Assembly (NCBI RefSeq): GCF_004784465.1
Contig: NZ_SRRU01000001.1
Coordinates: 372,001 to 436,000, forward strand
Length of the DNA stretch: 64,000 nucleotides
DNA from: Streptomyces griseoluteus
Lineage (GTDB): Bacteria > Actinomycetota > Actinomycetes > Streptomycetales > Streptomycetaceae
Direction: 5' to 3'
The notes beneath the pieces are model-generated. The model saw nothing but the letters and a program-made list of their open reading frames with translations, made no database searches and had not been told where the DNA came from. This document shows positions 34,442 through 42,827 of this stretch, piece after piece. Each line of letters starts with the position of its first letter. Position 1 is the stretch's first letter. Made by a program: the position numbers and the translations under genes.

Positions 34442-35593
34442 TTACAACGACTCGGCCGCCCCGGACATTCCGGCTCGGGCCGCCGCTCCGGCCTCCAGTA
34501 CGGCGGTGTCGCGGACCTGGCAGAAGTACTCCGCCTTGTCGTTCCGGTACCGCCACGGCAGCGCGTCCACATGGCCGTCGACCAGCCGGAAGTGCTCCAC
34601 GGCTGCCTCGTTGCGGCCCTGGAGGTGCAGGTAGTAGGCGAGCAGGTGGCGCAGCTCCGGCAGGCGCGGGTGCGCCGGGTCGGCGGCGGCCGCGTCCTTC
34701 AGGGCCGCCTCGACCCGCGCCACCATCTCCGGGGTGTTGTCGGCGGCGGTGTCGTCGGAGTCGTCGTGCTCGAAGTGCGCGATCAGCGGCAGCGCCGTCA
34801 GCAGGCTCCCGGCGGGCGCCCCGGCGGCGGCCCGCTCGGCGAACTCGGTGGCCAGCCGCTCGGAGCCGCGCCACTTGGCGCACCAGTACTGCAGGGCCGA
34901 GAAGTGCGCCTCGTAGTGGTGCGGGGCGCGGGCCGTGATCTCGGTCCACAGGTCGTCCATCTTGGCGTTCGGGTAACCGAGGCCGAGGGCCAGCCAGATC
35001 TCCGCGACGTACGGCGTCGGGTCGTCCGGGTTCAGCGCCGCCGCCCGCGCGACTTCCTCGCGGGCCTCCAGCAGTGTGCGGCGGAACCCGTCGAACTGCT
35101 CTCGCGTGGTGTGCTGCGCCCGCTGTCCGCCCCGCACCCGCCAGGCCAGGATCACCGCGCTGCGGGCCCGGACCACGGCCGCGTCCGGGTCCTCGGGACG
35201 CGCGGCCTCCCAGGCCAGCAGCCAGGTGTCGTCGTCGGCCGCCCTGTCGGCCAGCCGGAACGTGAGCAGGGACCGGCGCTCCCAGTCCCGGCCGACGGCC
35301 GCCATCAGGTCGGCGGCGGGGCGCCAGTCGCCGCCCCGGACCGCGGCGAGGGCGGCCTTCGTCTCCGGGGTCGACGGGCCGGCCGAGTCGGTGTTCTGCC
35401 GCTCGGCGGGCAGCAGGCCGAGCGCCGCCGAGGCGGCGGCCTTCTCGGCGGCGGTCGCGGCGGCCTCCTCGGCCTCGATGGCGGCCTCCGCGTTGCCGGA
35501 GAAGAACTCCTTCAGGAACACCTTGGCCATCCAGGCTGCGAAGAGCACGAAGGGGAGCGCGAGGGCGGCCAGTATCCAGAGCAGGACGGTCAT
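34442..35593 (-). CDS. Membrane-anchored TPR-like protein, copy 1
   Basis: The product is 383 residues. An N-terminal membrane helix (about 3-28) precedes an Ala/Glu-rich coiled region (35-62) and then helical repeats. Segments such as APHHYEAHFSALQYWCAKW, GSLLTALPLIAHFEH and VDGHVDALPW recur in the gene at 37480-38598, so the two are paralogues. No family name is recognised; the fold looks like TPR/Sel1-type solenoid. It follows the M48 protease by 43 bp and precedes msrA by 39 bp, so an operon with both is likely. The role may be to hold or sense substrates on the inner membrane face. Confidence 0.8.
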   Translation of the reverse strand: MTVLLWILAALALPFVLFAAWMAKVFLKEFFSGNAEAAIEAEEAAATAAEKAAASAALGLLPAERQNTDSAGPSTPETKAALAAVRGGDWRPAADLMAAVGRDWERRSLLTFRLADRAADDDTWLLAWEAARPEDPDAAVVRARSAVILAWRVRGGQRAQHTTREQFDGFRRTLLEAREEVARAAALNPDDPTPYVAEIWLALGLGYPNAKMDDLWTEITARAPHHYEAHFSALQYWCAKWRGSERLATEFAERAAAGAPAGSLLTALPLIAHFEHDDSDDTAADNTPEMVARVEAALKDAAAADPAHPRLPELRHLLAYYLHLQGRNEAAVEHFRLVDGHVDALPWRYRNDKAEYFCQVRDTAVLEAGAAARAGMSGAAESL

Positions 35594-35636
35594 GGTCGGG
35601 CGGGGTCCGTTCGGGTCGGGGGTGGGTTCGGGTGGC

Positions 35637-37271
35637 TCAGGCGGGCTGGACGGCCGTCGGCGGGAGGAGGGCGCGCAGCGGGGCGGTGTCGGGCACGTCG
35701 GCCAGGGCCGCGTCCACGGCCGCCTCCAGCGCGTCCTCGGGGCTCGCCCCGGTGTCGTCGGCCGCGCCGGGCAGCCGCAGCACCGCCGCGCGGGACCAGG
35801 AGAACTCCCAGTTCAGCAGCGAACGCGCGCTGAACTCGGCCAGCACCATCGTGCGCAGCGAGTCGCCCAGCGCGGGCCGCACGAACTGCCGGAACGCCCG
35901 CCCCTTCGCCGCGGCCGCCTCCTCGGACAGCGGCAGCCGCTCGGCCACCCGCCACAGCCGGCCCTCGTCGATGGCGTCGAGCACGTCCGTCAGGGTCGCG
36001 GGGCGCCCGTTGTAGGCGGTCAGCGCGCGGTGCAGCGGGGTCCGCGCGGTGGTGATGCCCTCCGCCATGGCGACGTTCAGCAGTTCCGGCCAGTCGGCCG
36101 TGCGCCGGAAGCCGAGCGCCTCGGCGGTCAGGACGGCTTCCTCCAGCGCGGTCAGGGTGTGCTCGGGGTCGGTGAGCAGGGCCAGCGCCGGGCCGTCGCC
36201 CTCGGGGCCGCGTCCGTCGGCGGGCAGTGCCTCGACACGGCGTACCCGCTCGGCCATCGGCGGGTGGGAGTCGTACCGGGACTCCGGCTCCTCGGGCAGC
36301 CCGGCGCGCAGCTTCTCCAGTTCACCCGCACGGGCCGTCAGCAACGCGCCGAAGCCGCCGAAGAACTGACCGCGCGGCGGCAGCGTGCGGGCGGGCAGGC
36401 CGAGGGTGGCGTACGAGTCGAGGTAGAAGCCGTGGGCCGCCGAGAGGACCGGGATCTCACGCAGTGCGGCGGCGGTGGCGTCGCGTCCGGCGATTCGGGC
36501 GGCGGCCAGGTCGGCGGCGAACTCCTGCCCGCGCGCGGTGCTCAGCGAGGCCCGCAGATAGACCGTGGCGTACCAGGTGTAGAGCCGCGCCATCCCCCGG
36601 TACAGCGCGCCGGTGTGCCGGGTGTCCACCTCGCGGGCCTTCTTGCCCTTGGCGATCCGCTTGGCGGCGGTCCGCTCCTGGCGCTCGCGCTCGTCGGCCA
36701 CCTTGCCGTCGGCGGTGGCGTGGAACTGCTCGACGACCCGGCTGATCTGTGCCCGGCCGCGCACCACGATCGCGGAGAGCCGGGTGTCGCCGGCGGTGAA
36801 GTGCCCGTATTCGTGGCCCAGGACGGCACGCAACTCGGCCTCGCTCAGCCCGGTCAGCAGCGGCACGCCGAGGGTGAGGGTGCGCGGTCCGGGACGCAGG
36901 CCGAGCAGCTTGGCGTCCTCGCGCACGGAGGCGTTCACATCCGGGGTGAGCAGGATGCGGGCCGGGGCGTGGGTGCCGCTCGCGTCGGCCACCTCGCGCA
37001 CCAGCGCCCACAGCCGGGGCTCGTCGGCCTCGCCGACCTCGACGGCGGCCGGGTCCTCGGCCGCCGGGATGCGCAGCATGAACATGCCGCGTACGACGGG
37101 GACGGCGAGCAGCACCGTGACGATGGCGATCTTGACGGCCCCGATGCCGCGCAGCCCCCAGTGGTACAGGGCGATGTCGACACCGGCCAGTGCCGCCAGC
37201 AGGACGAGGCTGATCAGATAGAAGCCGGACAGCAGGACGAGGGCGCGCAGCGCGCGCAGGGTTGCGCCCAT
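35637..37271 (-). CDS. M48-family membrane metalloprotease
   Basis: The product is 544 residues. Two membrane helices at about 10-30 and 42-62 precede the catalytic domain, with zinc ligands in HEYGH (His153, Glu154, His157) and a later Glu in GQEFAADLAAARIAG. A long C-terminal half (ESRYDSHPPMAERVRRVEAL) follows the usual M48 pattern. M48 (HtpX/Ste24-like) enzymes degrade damaged membrane proteins. A GGGGGGA ribosome site precedes ATG 37271. It is flanked by two paralogous TPR-like proteins, an arrangement that suggests a functional trio. Confidence 0.88.
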   Translation of the reverse strand: MGATLRALRALVLLSGFYLISLVLLAALAGVDIALYHWGLRGIGAVKIAIVTVLLAVPVVRGMFMLRIPAAEDPAAVEVGEADEPRLWALVREVADASGTHAPARILLTPDVNASVREDAKLLGLRPGPRTLTLGVPLLTGLSEAELRAVLGHEYGHFTAGDTRLSAIVVRGRAQISRVVEQFHATADGKVADERERQERTAAKRIAKGKKAREVDTRHTGALYRGMARLYTWYATVYLRASLSTARGQEFAADLAAARIAGRDATAAALREIPVLSAAHGFYLDSYATLGLPARTLPPRGQFFGGFGALLTARAGELEKLRAGLPEEPESRYDSHPPMAERVRRVEALPADGRGPEGDGPALALLTDPEHTLTALEEAVLTAEALGFRRTADWPELLNVAMAEGITTARTPLHRALTAYNGRPATLTDVLDAIDEGRLWRVAERLPLSEEAAAAKGRAFRQFVRPALGDSLRTMVLAEFSARSLLNWEFSWSRAAVLRLPGAADDTGASPEDALEAAVDAALADVPDTAPLRALLPPTAVQPA

Positions 37272-37479
37272 CGGAAAAGATCCCCCCACAGGAAACCGGG
37301 CGAGCCGGAGCAAGACGAACGAGGCGCACACCGCCGTACGGTGCCGCCGCCCGAGTGTGGGGGATCTCGGGGCCGGGCAGAGCAGGGGCAGGGCCCAGGG
37401 CAAGCGGAGTATGCCCCACCGCAGGTCAGCGGGGCAATATCTGTTCTTCGAAGTGCCCGGTCCGCCGGGTTGGCCGGTG

Positions 37480-38598
37480 TCAGCCCGGCAGGGTCGCCGG
37501 GTTGCCGCCGTTGGCCTCGTAGCCCGCGACCGCCAGGGCCCGGTAGACCGCGAACGCCTCGGCCGGGTCCTCGGAGAGGCTCCACGGCAGGGCACCGACA
37601 TGGCCGTCCACGTGCACCAGCTGGTCCATGGCCTCGGCCCAGCGCTCGGCCCGCACCAGGAAGAACACCAGCAGATGCCGTACGTGCGCCAGCATCGGGT
37701 CGTCCGGCCGGGCGGAGTGCACCGCGTGCAGTGCGCCGTGTATCGCCCTGACCACGACCTCGCTGCGGTAGAACCCCGCGACCAGGTTCACCTCCGGCAG
37801 ATGCTCGAAGACCGCGAACAGCGGCAGCGCGGCCAGCAGCGATCCCTCGGGCGCGCGGGCGGCGGCGGCCTCGGCGAAGGCGTACGCCTCCTCGCGCGAG
37901 CCGTGCCACTTCTCGCAGGTGTAGTGCAGCGCCGCCAGATGGGCGCCCATGTGGTGCGGGGCGAGGCCGAGGATCTTCCCCCACAGCTCGTCGAAGTCCG
38001 GCCGGGACCAGCCCAGTCCGCGCGCCACGGACAGCATCACGAGGTGCGGCACCGGGTCGCCGGGGGCGGCGAGCGCGGCCCGCTCGCACGCGTCGCGCGC
38101 CTCCTCCATGATGATCCGGAAGTCGTCCGTGCCCGGCACCGAGGTCCGCCACGCCTGCTGGGCCAGGAACTCGGCGTGCACCGCGGCACCGCCCGGGTCC
38201 TTCGGCTGCTCGGCCCGCCACACCCGCAGCCACTGGCCGCCCGGTGTCTCATGCACCCCGCCCGGCCGCTCGCGCAGCTCCAGCGAGGCCGCCCCGGCGA
38301 ACGCCTGCACCCGCTGCCAGCGCCGCTCGCCCTCCGTCTCCGTACCCGCGAGGAGCTGGGCGGCGGCGCGGTAGTCACCGGTGCGGCCGACCAGGTCCAG
38401 CACGTCCAGGAGGTCCTGGTCCGGGCCCGGCATCCGCACGTCCAGCTCCTCCTGGCGCAGGAAGCCGTACCGCTCGGGGTCGGCGGCGTCCGGGTGGCCC
38501 GGATGCACACGCTCGATCCCGCCGCGCCCGCGCCGGATCAGCGGGAGCAGCGCGAAGGCCAGCAGGGCCAGCGCCAGGAGCAGCCAGAGAGTCGCCAT
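37480..38598 (-). CDS. Membrane-anchored TPR-like protein, copy 2
   Basis: The product is 372 residues. An N-terminal membrane helix (about 3-20) and basic RRGRGG precede a helical repeat region. Conserved blocks APHHMGAHLAALHYTCEKWHGS, GSLLAALPLFAVFEH and VDGHVGALPW match copy 1 at 34442-35593, in the same order. It lies 208 bp upstream of the M48 gene on the same strand and is divergent from metB. The function is unknown. Confidence 0.8.
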   Translation of the reverse strand: MATLWLLLALALLAFALLPLIRRGRGGIERVHPGHPDAADPERYGFLRQEELDVRMPGPDQDLLDVLDLVGRTGDYRAAAQLLAGTETEGERRWQRVQAFAGAASLELRERPGGVHETPGGQWLRVWRAEQPKDPGGAAVHAEFLAQQAWRTSVPGTDDFRIIMEEARDACERAALAAPGDPVPHLVMLSVARGLGWSRPDFDELWGKILGLAPHHMGAHLAALHYTCEKWHGSREEAYAFAEAAAARAPEGSLLAALPLFAVFEHLPEVNLVAGFYRSEVVVRAIHGALHAVHSARPDDPMLAHVRHLLVFFLVRAERWAEAMDQLVHVDGHVGALPWSLSEDPAEAFAVYRALAVAGYEANGGNPATLPG

Positions 38599-38728
38599 GC
38601 GTCAAGCGAACCAGATCCCGCCGACACTTGGCCAACCCCTCCGGCGAGCCTGTGGAAAACTCCCGCCGGCCCCCGCTCCGAGCCCGGCGTCCGTCATCAT
38701 CCCCGCGAGCGCATTACGCTCGGTGCAC

Positions 38729-39886
38729 ATGAGCGACAGGCACATCAGCGAGCACTTCGAGACTCTGGCGATCCACGCGGGCAACACCGCCGATCCCCTC
38801 ACCGGCGCGGTCGTCCCGCCCATCTACCAGGTCTCGACCTACAAGCAGGACGGCGTGGGCGGACTGCGCGGCGGTTACGAGTACAGCCGCAGCGCCAACC
38901 CCACCAGGACGGCGCTGGAGGAGAACCTCGCGGCGCTGGAGGGCGGCCGCCGCGGTTTCGCGTTCGCCTCCGGCCTCGCCGCCGAGGACACCCTGCTGCG
39001 TACGCTGCTCAGCCCCGGCGACCACGTGGTCATCCCGAACGACGCCTACGGCGGCACCTTCCGGCTCTTCGCCAAGGTCGCCTCCCGCTGGGGCGTGGAG
39101 TGGTCCGTCGCCGACACCAGCGACCCGGCCGCCGTGCGCGCCGCGATGGGCCCGCGCACCAAGGCCGTCTGGGTGGAGACCCCCTCCAACCCGCTGCTCG
39201 GCATCACCGACATCGCCGCCGTGGCCCAGGTCGCGCACGCCGGCGGGGCGAAGCTGGTCGTGGACAACACCTTCGCCACCCCCTACCTCCAGCAGCCGCT
39301 GGCGCTCGGCGCGGACGTCGTCGTGCACTCGCTGACGAAGTACATGGGCGGCCACTCCGACGTGGTCGGCGGTGCGCTGATCGTCGCCGACGAGGAGCTG
39401 GGCGAGGAGATCGGCTTCCACCAGAACTCGATGGGCGCCGTCGCCGGACCGTTCGACTCCTGGCTGGTGCTGCGCGGCACCAAGACCCTGGCGGTGCGCA
39501 TGGACCGGCACAGCGAGAACGCCACGAAGGTCGCCGACATGCTGTCCCGGCACCCGCGCGTGAGCAGCGTGCTCTACCCGGGCCTGCCCGAGCACCCCGG
39601 CCACGAGGTCGCCGCCAAGCAGATGCGGGCGTTCGGCGGCATGATCTCCTTCCGGGTCACCGACGGCGAGGAGGCGGCCGTCTCGGTGTGCGACCGCACC
39701 CAGATCTTCACCCTCGGCGAGTCCCTGGGCGGCGTGGAGTCCCTCATCGAGCACCCCGGCCGGATGACGCACGCCTCCGTCGCCGGTTCGCTGCTGGAGG
39801 TCCCCTCCGACCTGGTCCGTCTCTCCGTCGGCATCGAGAACGCGGACGACCTGGTCGAGGACCTCAAGCAGGCGCTCGACAAGTAA
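38729..39886 (+). CDS. metB: Cystathionine gamma-synthase
   Basis: The product is 385 residues of the PLP Cys/Met metabolism family. The PLP Lys is Lys204 in HSLTKYMGGHSD, and other hallmarks are YEYSRSANPTR, ASGLAAED, PSNPLL and TLGESLGGVESLIEHP. It joins an activated homoserine with cysteine in methionine synthesis; cystathionine gamma-lyase activity is possible and cannot be separated by sequence. ATG 38729 follows a TACGCT box (38715-38720) by 8 bases without a ribosome site. The 3' end overlaps the convergent small membrane gene by 23 bp. Confidence 0.92.
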   Translation: MSDRHISEHFETLAIHAGNTADPLTGAVVPPIYQVSTYKQDGVGGLRGGYEYSRSANPTRTALEENLAALEGGRRGFAFASGLAAEDTLLRTLLSPGDHVVIPNDAYGGTFRLFAKVASRWGVEWSVADTSDPAAVRAAMGPRTKAVWVETPSNPLLGITDIAAVAQVAHAGGAKLVVDNTFATPYLQQPLALGADVVVHSLTKYMGGHSDVVGGALIVADEELGEEIGFHQNSMGAVAGPFDSWLVLRGTKTLAVRMDRHSENATKVADMLSRHPRVSSVLYPGLPEHPGHEVAAKQMRAFGGMISFRVTDGEEAAVSVCDRTQIFTLGESLGGVESLIEHPGRMTHASVAGSLLEVPSDLVRLSVGIENADDLVEDLKQALDK

Positions 39887-40148
39887 GCGACATTCCGGCC
39901 TGCCAGCCGGACACGGGCGGGGTCGTCAGCGACGGCGGCTCCGCCCACGGCCTGGTCAGCGCGGCCCAGGTGAGGAAGGCGGCCGCCGCCGCGCACAGCA
40001 CCAGCCACAGCAGCCGCCGCCCGGCCCGCCGCAGCCGCAGCAGCCGGGCCCCCCGGCGCACCGCCTCGCCGGGCAGCTCCGGCGGCACGCCCACCGGCAC
40101 CGCCTCCATCAGCCGCCGCACCGCGGCCTCGCGCTCGGGCCGGATCAC
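39864..40148 (-). CDS. Small single-span membrane protein coupled to a sigma-like gene
   Basis: The product is 94 residues. A cytoplasmic, Arg-rich N-terminal half (about 1-44, with VPPELPGEAVRRGARLLR) precedes one membrane helix (about 45-64) and a short Pro/Ser/Thr exterior. GTG 40148 overlaps the upstream stop as GTGA, so translation is coupled. The cytoplasmic half has none of the zinc-binding HxxxCxxC residues of ZAS anti-sigma factors. The layout suggests a non-zinc anti-sigma or membrane anchor; this is inference. The 3' end overlaps metB. Confidence 0.6.
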   Translation of the reverse strand: MIRPEREAAVRRLMEAVPVGVPPELPGEAVRRGARLLRLRRAGRRLLWLVLCAAAAAFLTWAALTRPWAEPPSLTTPPVSGWQAGMSLTCRAPA

Positions 40149-40630
40149 GGCTGGAGCCGTCTCAGGAGCGGGCCGCCCGCGCGCGGGACGGCTCCGGGCG
40201 GGGGATGCAGCACCGTGGCCGTCGCCCGGTCGCAGAGCGCGCGCACCCGGTCGGCGGGCAGGCCCAGCAGGGCCGCCGTCTGCTCGTCGGCCAGCCCCTC
40301 GTAGAGGCGCAGCACCAGGACCAGCCGTTCGCGCGGGCTCAGCGCGGCGAGCGGGCCGTGCGGGCGGGAGCGGTGCCAGACCGCGTGCGCGTAGTGGGTC
40401 GCCAGATGACCGCGGGCGCGGTCGTAGGGGTCCTCACCGGGCGGGTGATCCCAGTGGGCGTAGGTGTGGGCGAGCGCCCGGGTCAGCAGACGCCGCGCGC
40501 GCGGGTTGGCGTCCGGCGCCTCGGCGGTGAGCAGGGTGGCCGTGAGCAGCAGCCGGCCCGCCGCGCCCGCGATGAACCCCCCGAACTCCTGTGCCCTGCG
40601 GGCGTCCCGTACGCCCCGCCGATCGCGCAC
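40145..40630 (-). CDS. Short sigma-70-like protein (region 4 only clear)
   Basis: The product is 161 residues. The C-terminal half is a recognisable sigma region 4 helix-turn-helix (LSPRERLVLVLRLYEGLADEQTAALLGLPADRVRALCDRA). The N-terminal half holds a helical TLLTAEAPDANPRARRLLTRALAHTYAHW-like block that loosely matches region 2 of the SigE family, without the usual hydrophobic -10-binding core. GTG 40630 follows GGGAGGCGGG. It is either a degenerate ECF-type factor or a regulator derived from one. It is coupled to a membrane protein gene. Confidence 0.68.
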   Translation of the reverse strand: MRDRRGVRDARRAQEFGGFIAGAAGRLLLTATLLTAEAPDANPRARRLLTRALAHTYAHWDHPPGEDPYDRARGHLATHYAHAVWHRSRPHGPLAALSPRERLVLVLRLYEGLADEQTAALLGLPADRVRALCDRATATVLHPPPGAVPRAGGPLLRRLQP

Positions 40631-40751
40631 CCCGCCTCCCCCCAGCGCACCCTGCGGCGCGAGAAGAACCTCAGGGTCCCGGACACGCGGGGCCCGGTCT
40701 CATATGAGGCCCGAGGCGGCCCGGGGGTCAAGAGCCGCGTCGGAGCCGCCT

Positions 40752-41264
40752 TCAGGAGGCGGTGGGCGGCTGCGGCTGGACGGTCATGCGCGCGGACAGC
40801 GCGGTGTTGAACCGGGTGAGCAGATCGCAGAAGCTCTCGCGCTCGGCCGGGGTCCACTCCTCGGTCAGCTCGGCCATCAGCTGGCGCCTGGAGGCCCGTA
40901 CTTCCGCCAGCCGGGTGGCACCGCGCGGGGACAGCTGAAGGACCACCGCGCGCCCGTCCTCGGGGTGGGAGGTGCGCTTGACCAGGCCCGCGTCCACCAG
41001 CGGGGCCACCTGCCGGGTGACCGTGGAGGAGTCGATGCCCATGCTCGCGGCCAGCGCCTTGACGCCCATCGGGCCCTCGTTGTCGAGGCGGTTGAGCAGC
41101 AGATAGGCGGCGCGGTCCATGGAGTTGCGCGCCTGCCCGACCCCGCCGAGCCGCGTCTGTTCGGCGCGGCGCGCGAACACCGCCACTTCGTGCTGGAGGG
41201 TGTCGAGCAGACCGCTGTCACCGACGGTTGTCATGTCCATCGACATATCGGGTGTTGTGGGCAT
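40752..41264 (-). CDS. MarR-family transcriptional regulator
   Basis: The product is 170 residues. The winged helix motif SMGIDSSTVTRQVAPLVDAGLVKRTSHPEDGRAVVLQLS carries the DxRxxx wing signature of MarR proteins. These are dimers that usually repress a nearby gene and release on phenolic or other ligands. Four Met codons near the start (41264, 41246, 41240, 41234) leave the start unsure. The inverted repeat ATGTC-N4-GACAT at 41233-41246 overlaps this region. It is divergent from ilvA. Confidence 0.88.
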   Translation of the reverse strand: MPTTPDMSMDMTTVGDSGLLDTLQHEVAVFARRAEQTRLGGVGQARNSMDRAAYLLLNRLDNEGPMGVKALAASMGIDSSTVTRQVAPLVDAGLVKRTSHPEDGRAVVLQLSPRGATRLAEVRASRRQLMAELTEEWTPAERESFCDLLTRFNTALSARMTVQPQPPTAS

Positions 41265-41411
41265 GGCCGGAGGCTCGCTTCAGAGAGGGGCTGCTGGGTT
41301 GGGGGACAGGGTACGCGGCTCGGCGGCCGCCCGTACGGGCGCCGGGAAAACCGGTGCTCGCGGGGCCGGGCGCGGGCGCCGCACGCGGGCCCGAACTGCG
41401 AGACTTGGGCC

Positions 41412-42641
41412 ATGAGCTACCGCACGGCCCACCCCTTGCGCTCCGTGACCCTCGACGACGTGCGCGGAGCGCAGAAGATGCTCTCGGGGGTGGCCCGCAC
41501 GACCGCCCTGGAGAGCAGCAGACACCTCTCCCGCACGGTGGGCGCGCCGGTGCACCTGAAGTGCGAGAACCTCCAGCGGACGGGCTCGTTCAAACTCCGC
41601 GGCGCCTATGTGCGCATCGCCGGGCTGCTGCCGGAGGAACGGGCCGCCGGAGTGGTCGCCGCGAGCGCCGGGAACCACGCCCAGGGCGTCGCGCTCGCCT
41701 CCTCCCTGCTGGGCGTGCACTCCACCGTGTTCATGCCGCAGGGCGCCCCGCTGCCCAAGGTCAGCGCCACACGCGAGTACGGCGCCGAGGTGCGCCTGCA
41801 CGGCCAGGTGGTGGACGAGGCGCTCGCGGCGGCCGAGGAGTACGCGGCCAGGACGGGCGCGGTGTTCATCCACCCCTTCGACCACCCCGACATCATCGCG
41901 GGCCAGGGCACCGTCGGGCTGGAGATCCTGGAGCAGTGCCCCGAGGTCGGCACGATCGTCGTCGGCATGGGCGGCGGCGGGCTCGCGGCCGGGATCGCGG
42001 TGGCGGTGAAGTCGGTACGGCCCGACGTGCGGATCATCGGCGTGCAGGCCGAGGGCGCCGCCGCCTACCCGCCCTCACTGGCCGCCGGGTATCCGGTGAC
42101 CGTGGGGAGCCCGGCGACCATGGCCGACGGGATCAGGGTCGGTACGCCCGGTCCGGTGCCGTTCGGGATCGTGGAGGAGCTGGTCGACGAGGTGCGTACG
42201 GTCAGCGAGGACCAGCTCTCCGCCGCGCTGGTGCTGTGCCTGGAGCGGGCCAAGCTGGTGGTGGAACCGGCGGGCGCCAGCCCGGTCGCGGCGCTGTTGG
42301 CCGACCCCGGCGGCTTCTCGGGGCCGGTGGTCGCGGTGCTGTCCGGCGGCAATGTCGACCCGGTGCTGCTCCAGCGGGTGCTGCGGCACGGCATGGCCGC
42401 CCAGGGCCGGTACCTCGCGGTCCGGCTGCGGCTCACCGACCGCCCCGGCGCCCTCGCCACCCTGCTCGGCGTGCTCTCGGCCGCCGACGCCAACGTGCTC
42501 GACGTCAGCCACATCCGCACCGACCCGCGCCTCGGCCTCAGCGAGGCGGAGGTGGAGCTCCACCTGGAGACCCAGGGCCCCGCCCACCGCGCCGAAGTCG
42601 CGGCCGCGCTGGGGGAGTCGGGGTACATGATCATCGACTGA
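41412..42641 (+). CDS. ilvA: Threonine ammonia-lyase (biosynthetic/catabolic type with ACT-like tail)
   Basis: The product is 409 residues of the PLP fold type II family. The PLP Lys is Lys61 in GSFKLRGA, with SAGNHAQGVA, the phosphate-binding GMGGGGLAAG, and a Ser/Gly-rich end (VLSGGNVDP). A single short ACT-like domain (about 335-409; AVRLRLTDRPGALATLLGVL) follows, as in the short threonine dehydratases. It makes 2-oxobutanoate from threonine for isoleucine or for propionyl-CoA, which could feed the nearby carboxylase. ATG 41412 is chosen from homology. It is divergent from marR. Confidence 0.93.
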   Translation: MSYRTAHPLRSVTLDDVRGAQKMLSGVARTTALESSRHLSRTVGAPVHLKCENLQRTGSFKLRGAYVRIAGLLPEERAAGVVAASAGNHAQGVALASSLLGVHSTVFMPQGAPLPKVSATREYGAEVRLHGQVVDEALAAAEEYAARTGAVFIHPFDHPDIIAGQGTVGLEILEQCPEVGTIVVGMGGGGLAAGIAVAVKSVRPDVRIIGVQAEGAAAYPPSLAAGYPVTVGSPATMADGIRVGTPGPVPFGIVEELVDEVRTVSEDQLSAALVLCLERAKLVVEPAGASPVAALLADPGGFSGPVVAVLSGGNVDPVLLQRVLRHGMAAQGRYLAVRLRLTDRPGALATLLGVLSAADANVLDVSHIRTDPRLGLSEAEVELHLETQGPAHRAEVAAALGESGYMIID

Positions 42642-42704
42642 GCGGTGCCGGCCGGGGCCGGTCGGCCGCCGTTCACTCGTTCGGGGAGGGAATCCGAAAA
42701 CCCA

Positions 42705-42733
42705 TTGAGGGACGCGATACATCGCGTTACGGT
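42705..42733 (+). promoter_or_regulatory. ABC-exporter promoter with operator in the spacer
   Basis: TTGAGG (42705-42710), a 17-bp spacer and TACGGT (42728-42733) form a good vegetative promoter. The inverted repeat CGCGAT-AC-ATCGCG (42713-42726) fills the spacer, the classic place for a repressor dimer. The transcript would start near 42740, and the leader ends in GGGGAGAG before ATG 42828. Confidence 0.62.
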
Positions 42734-42827
42734 GTGTGACGTGGGGGTCGGACCGCCGCTCGCTCGACGGTCGGTGCCGGGTCCGCGTGCCAGTCATCCG
42801 CCTGCACACCGACGACGGGGAGAGATC

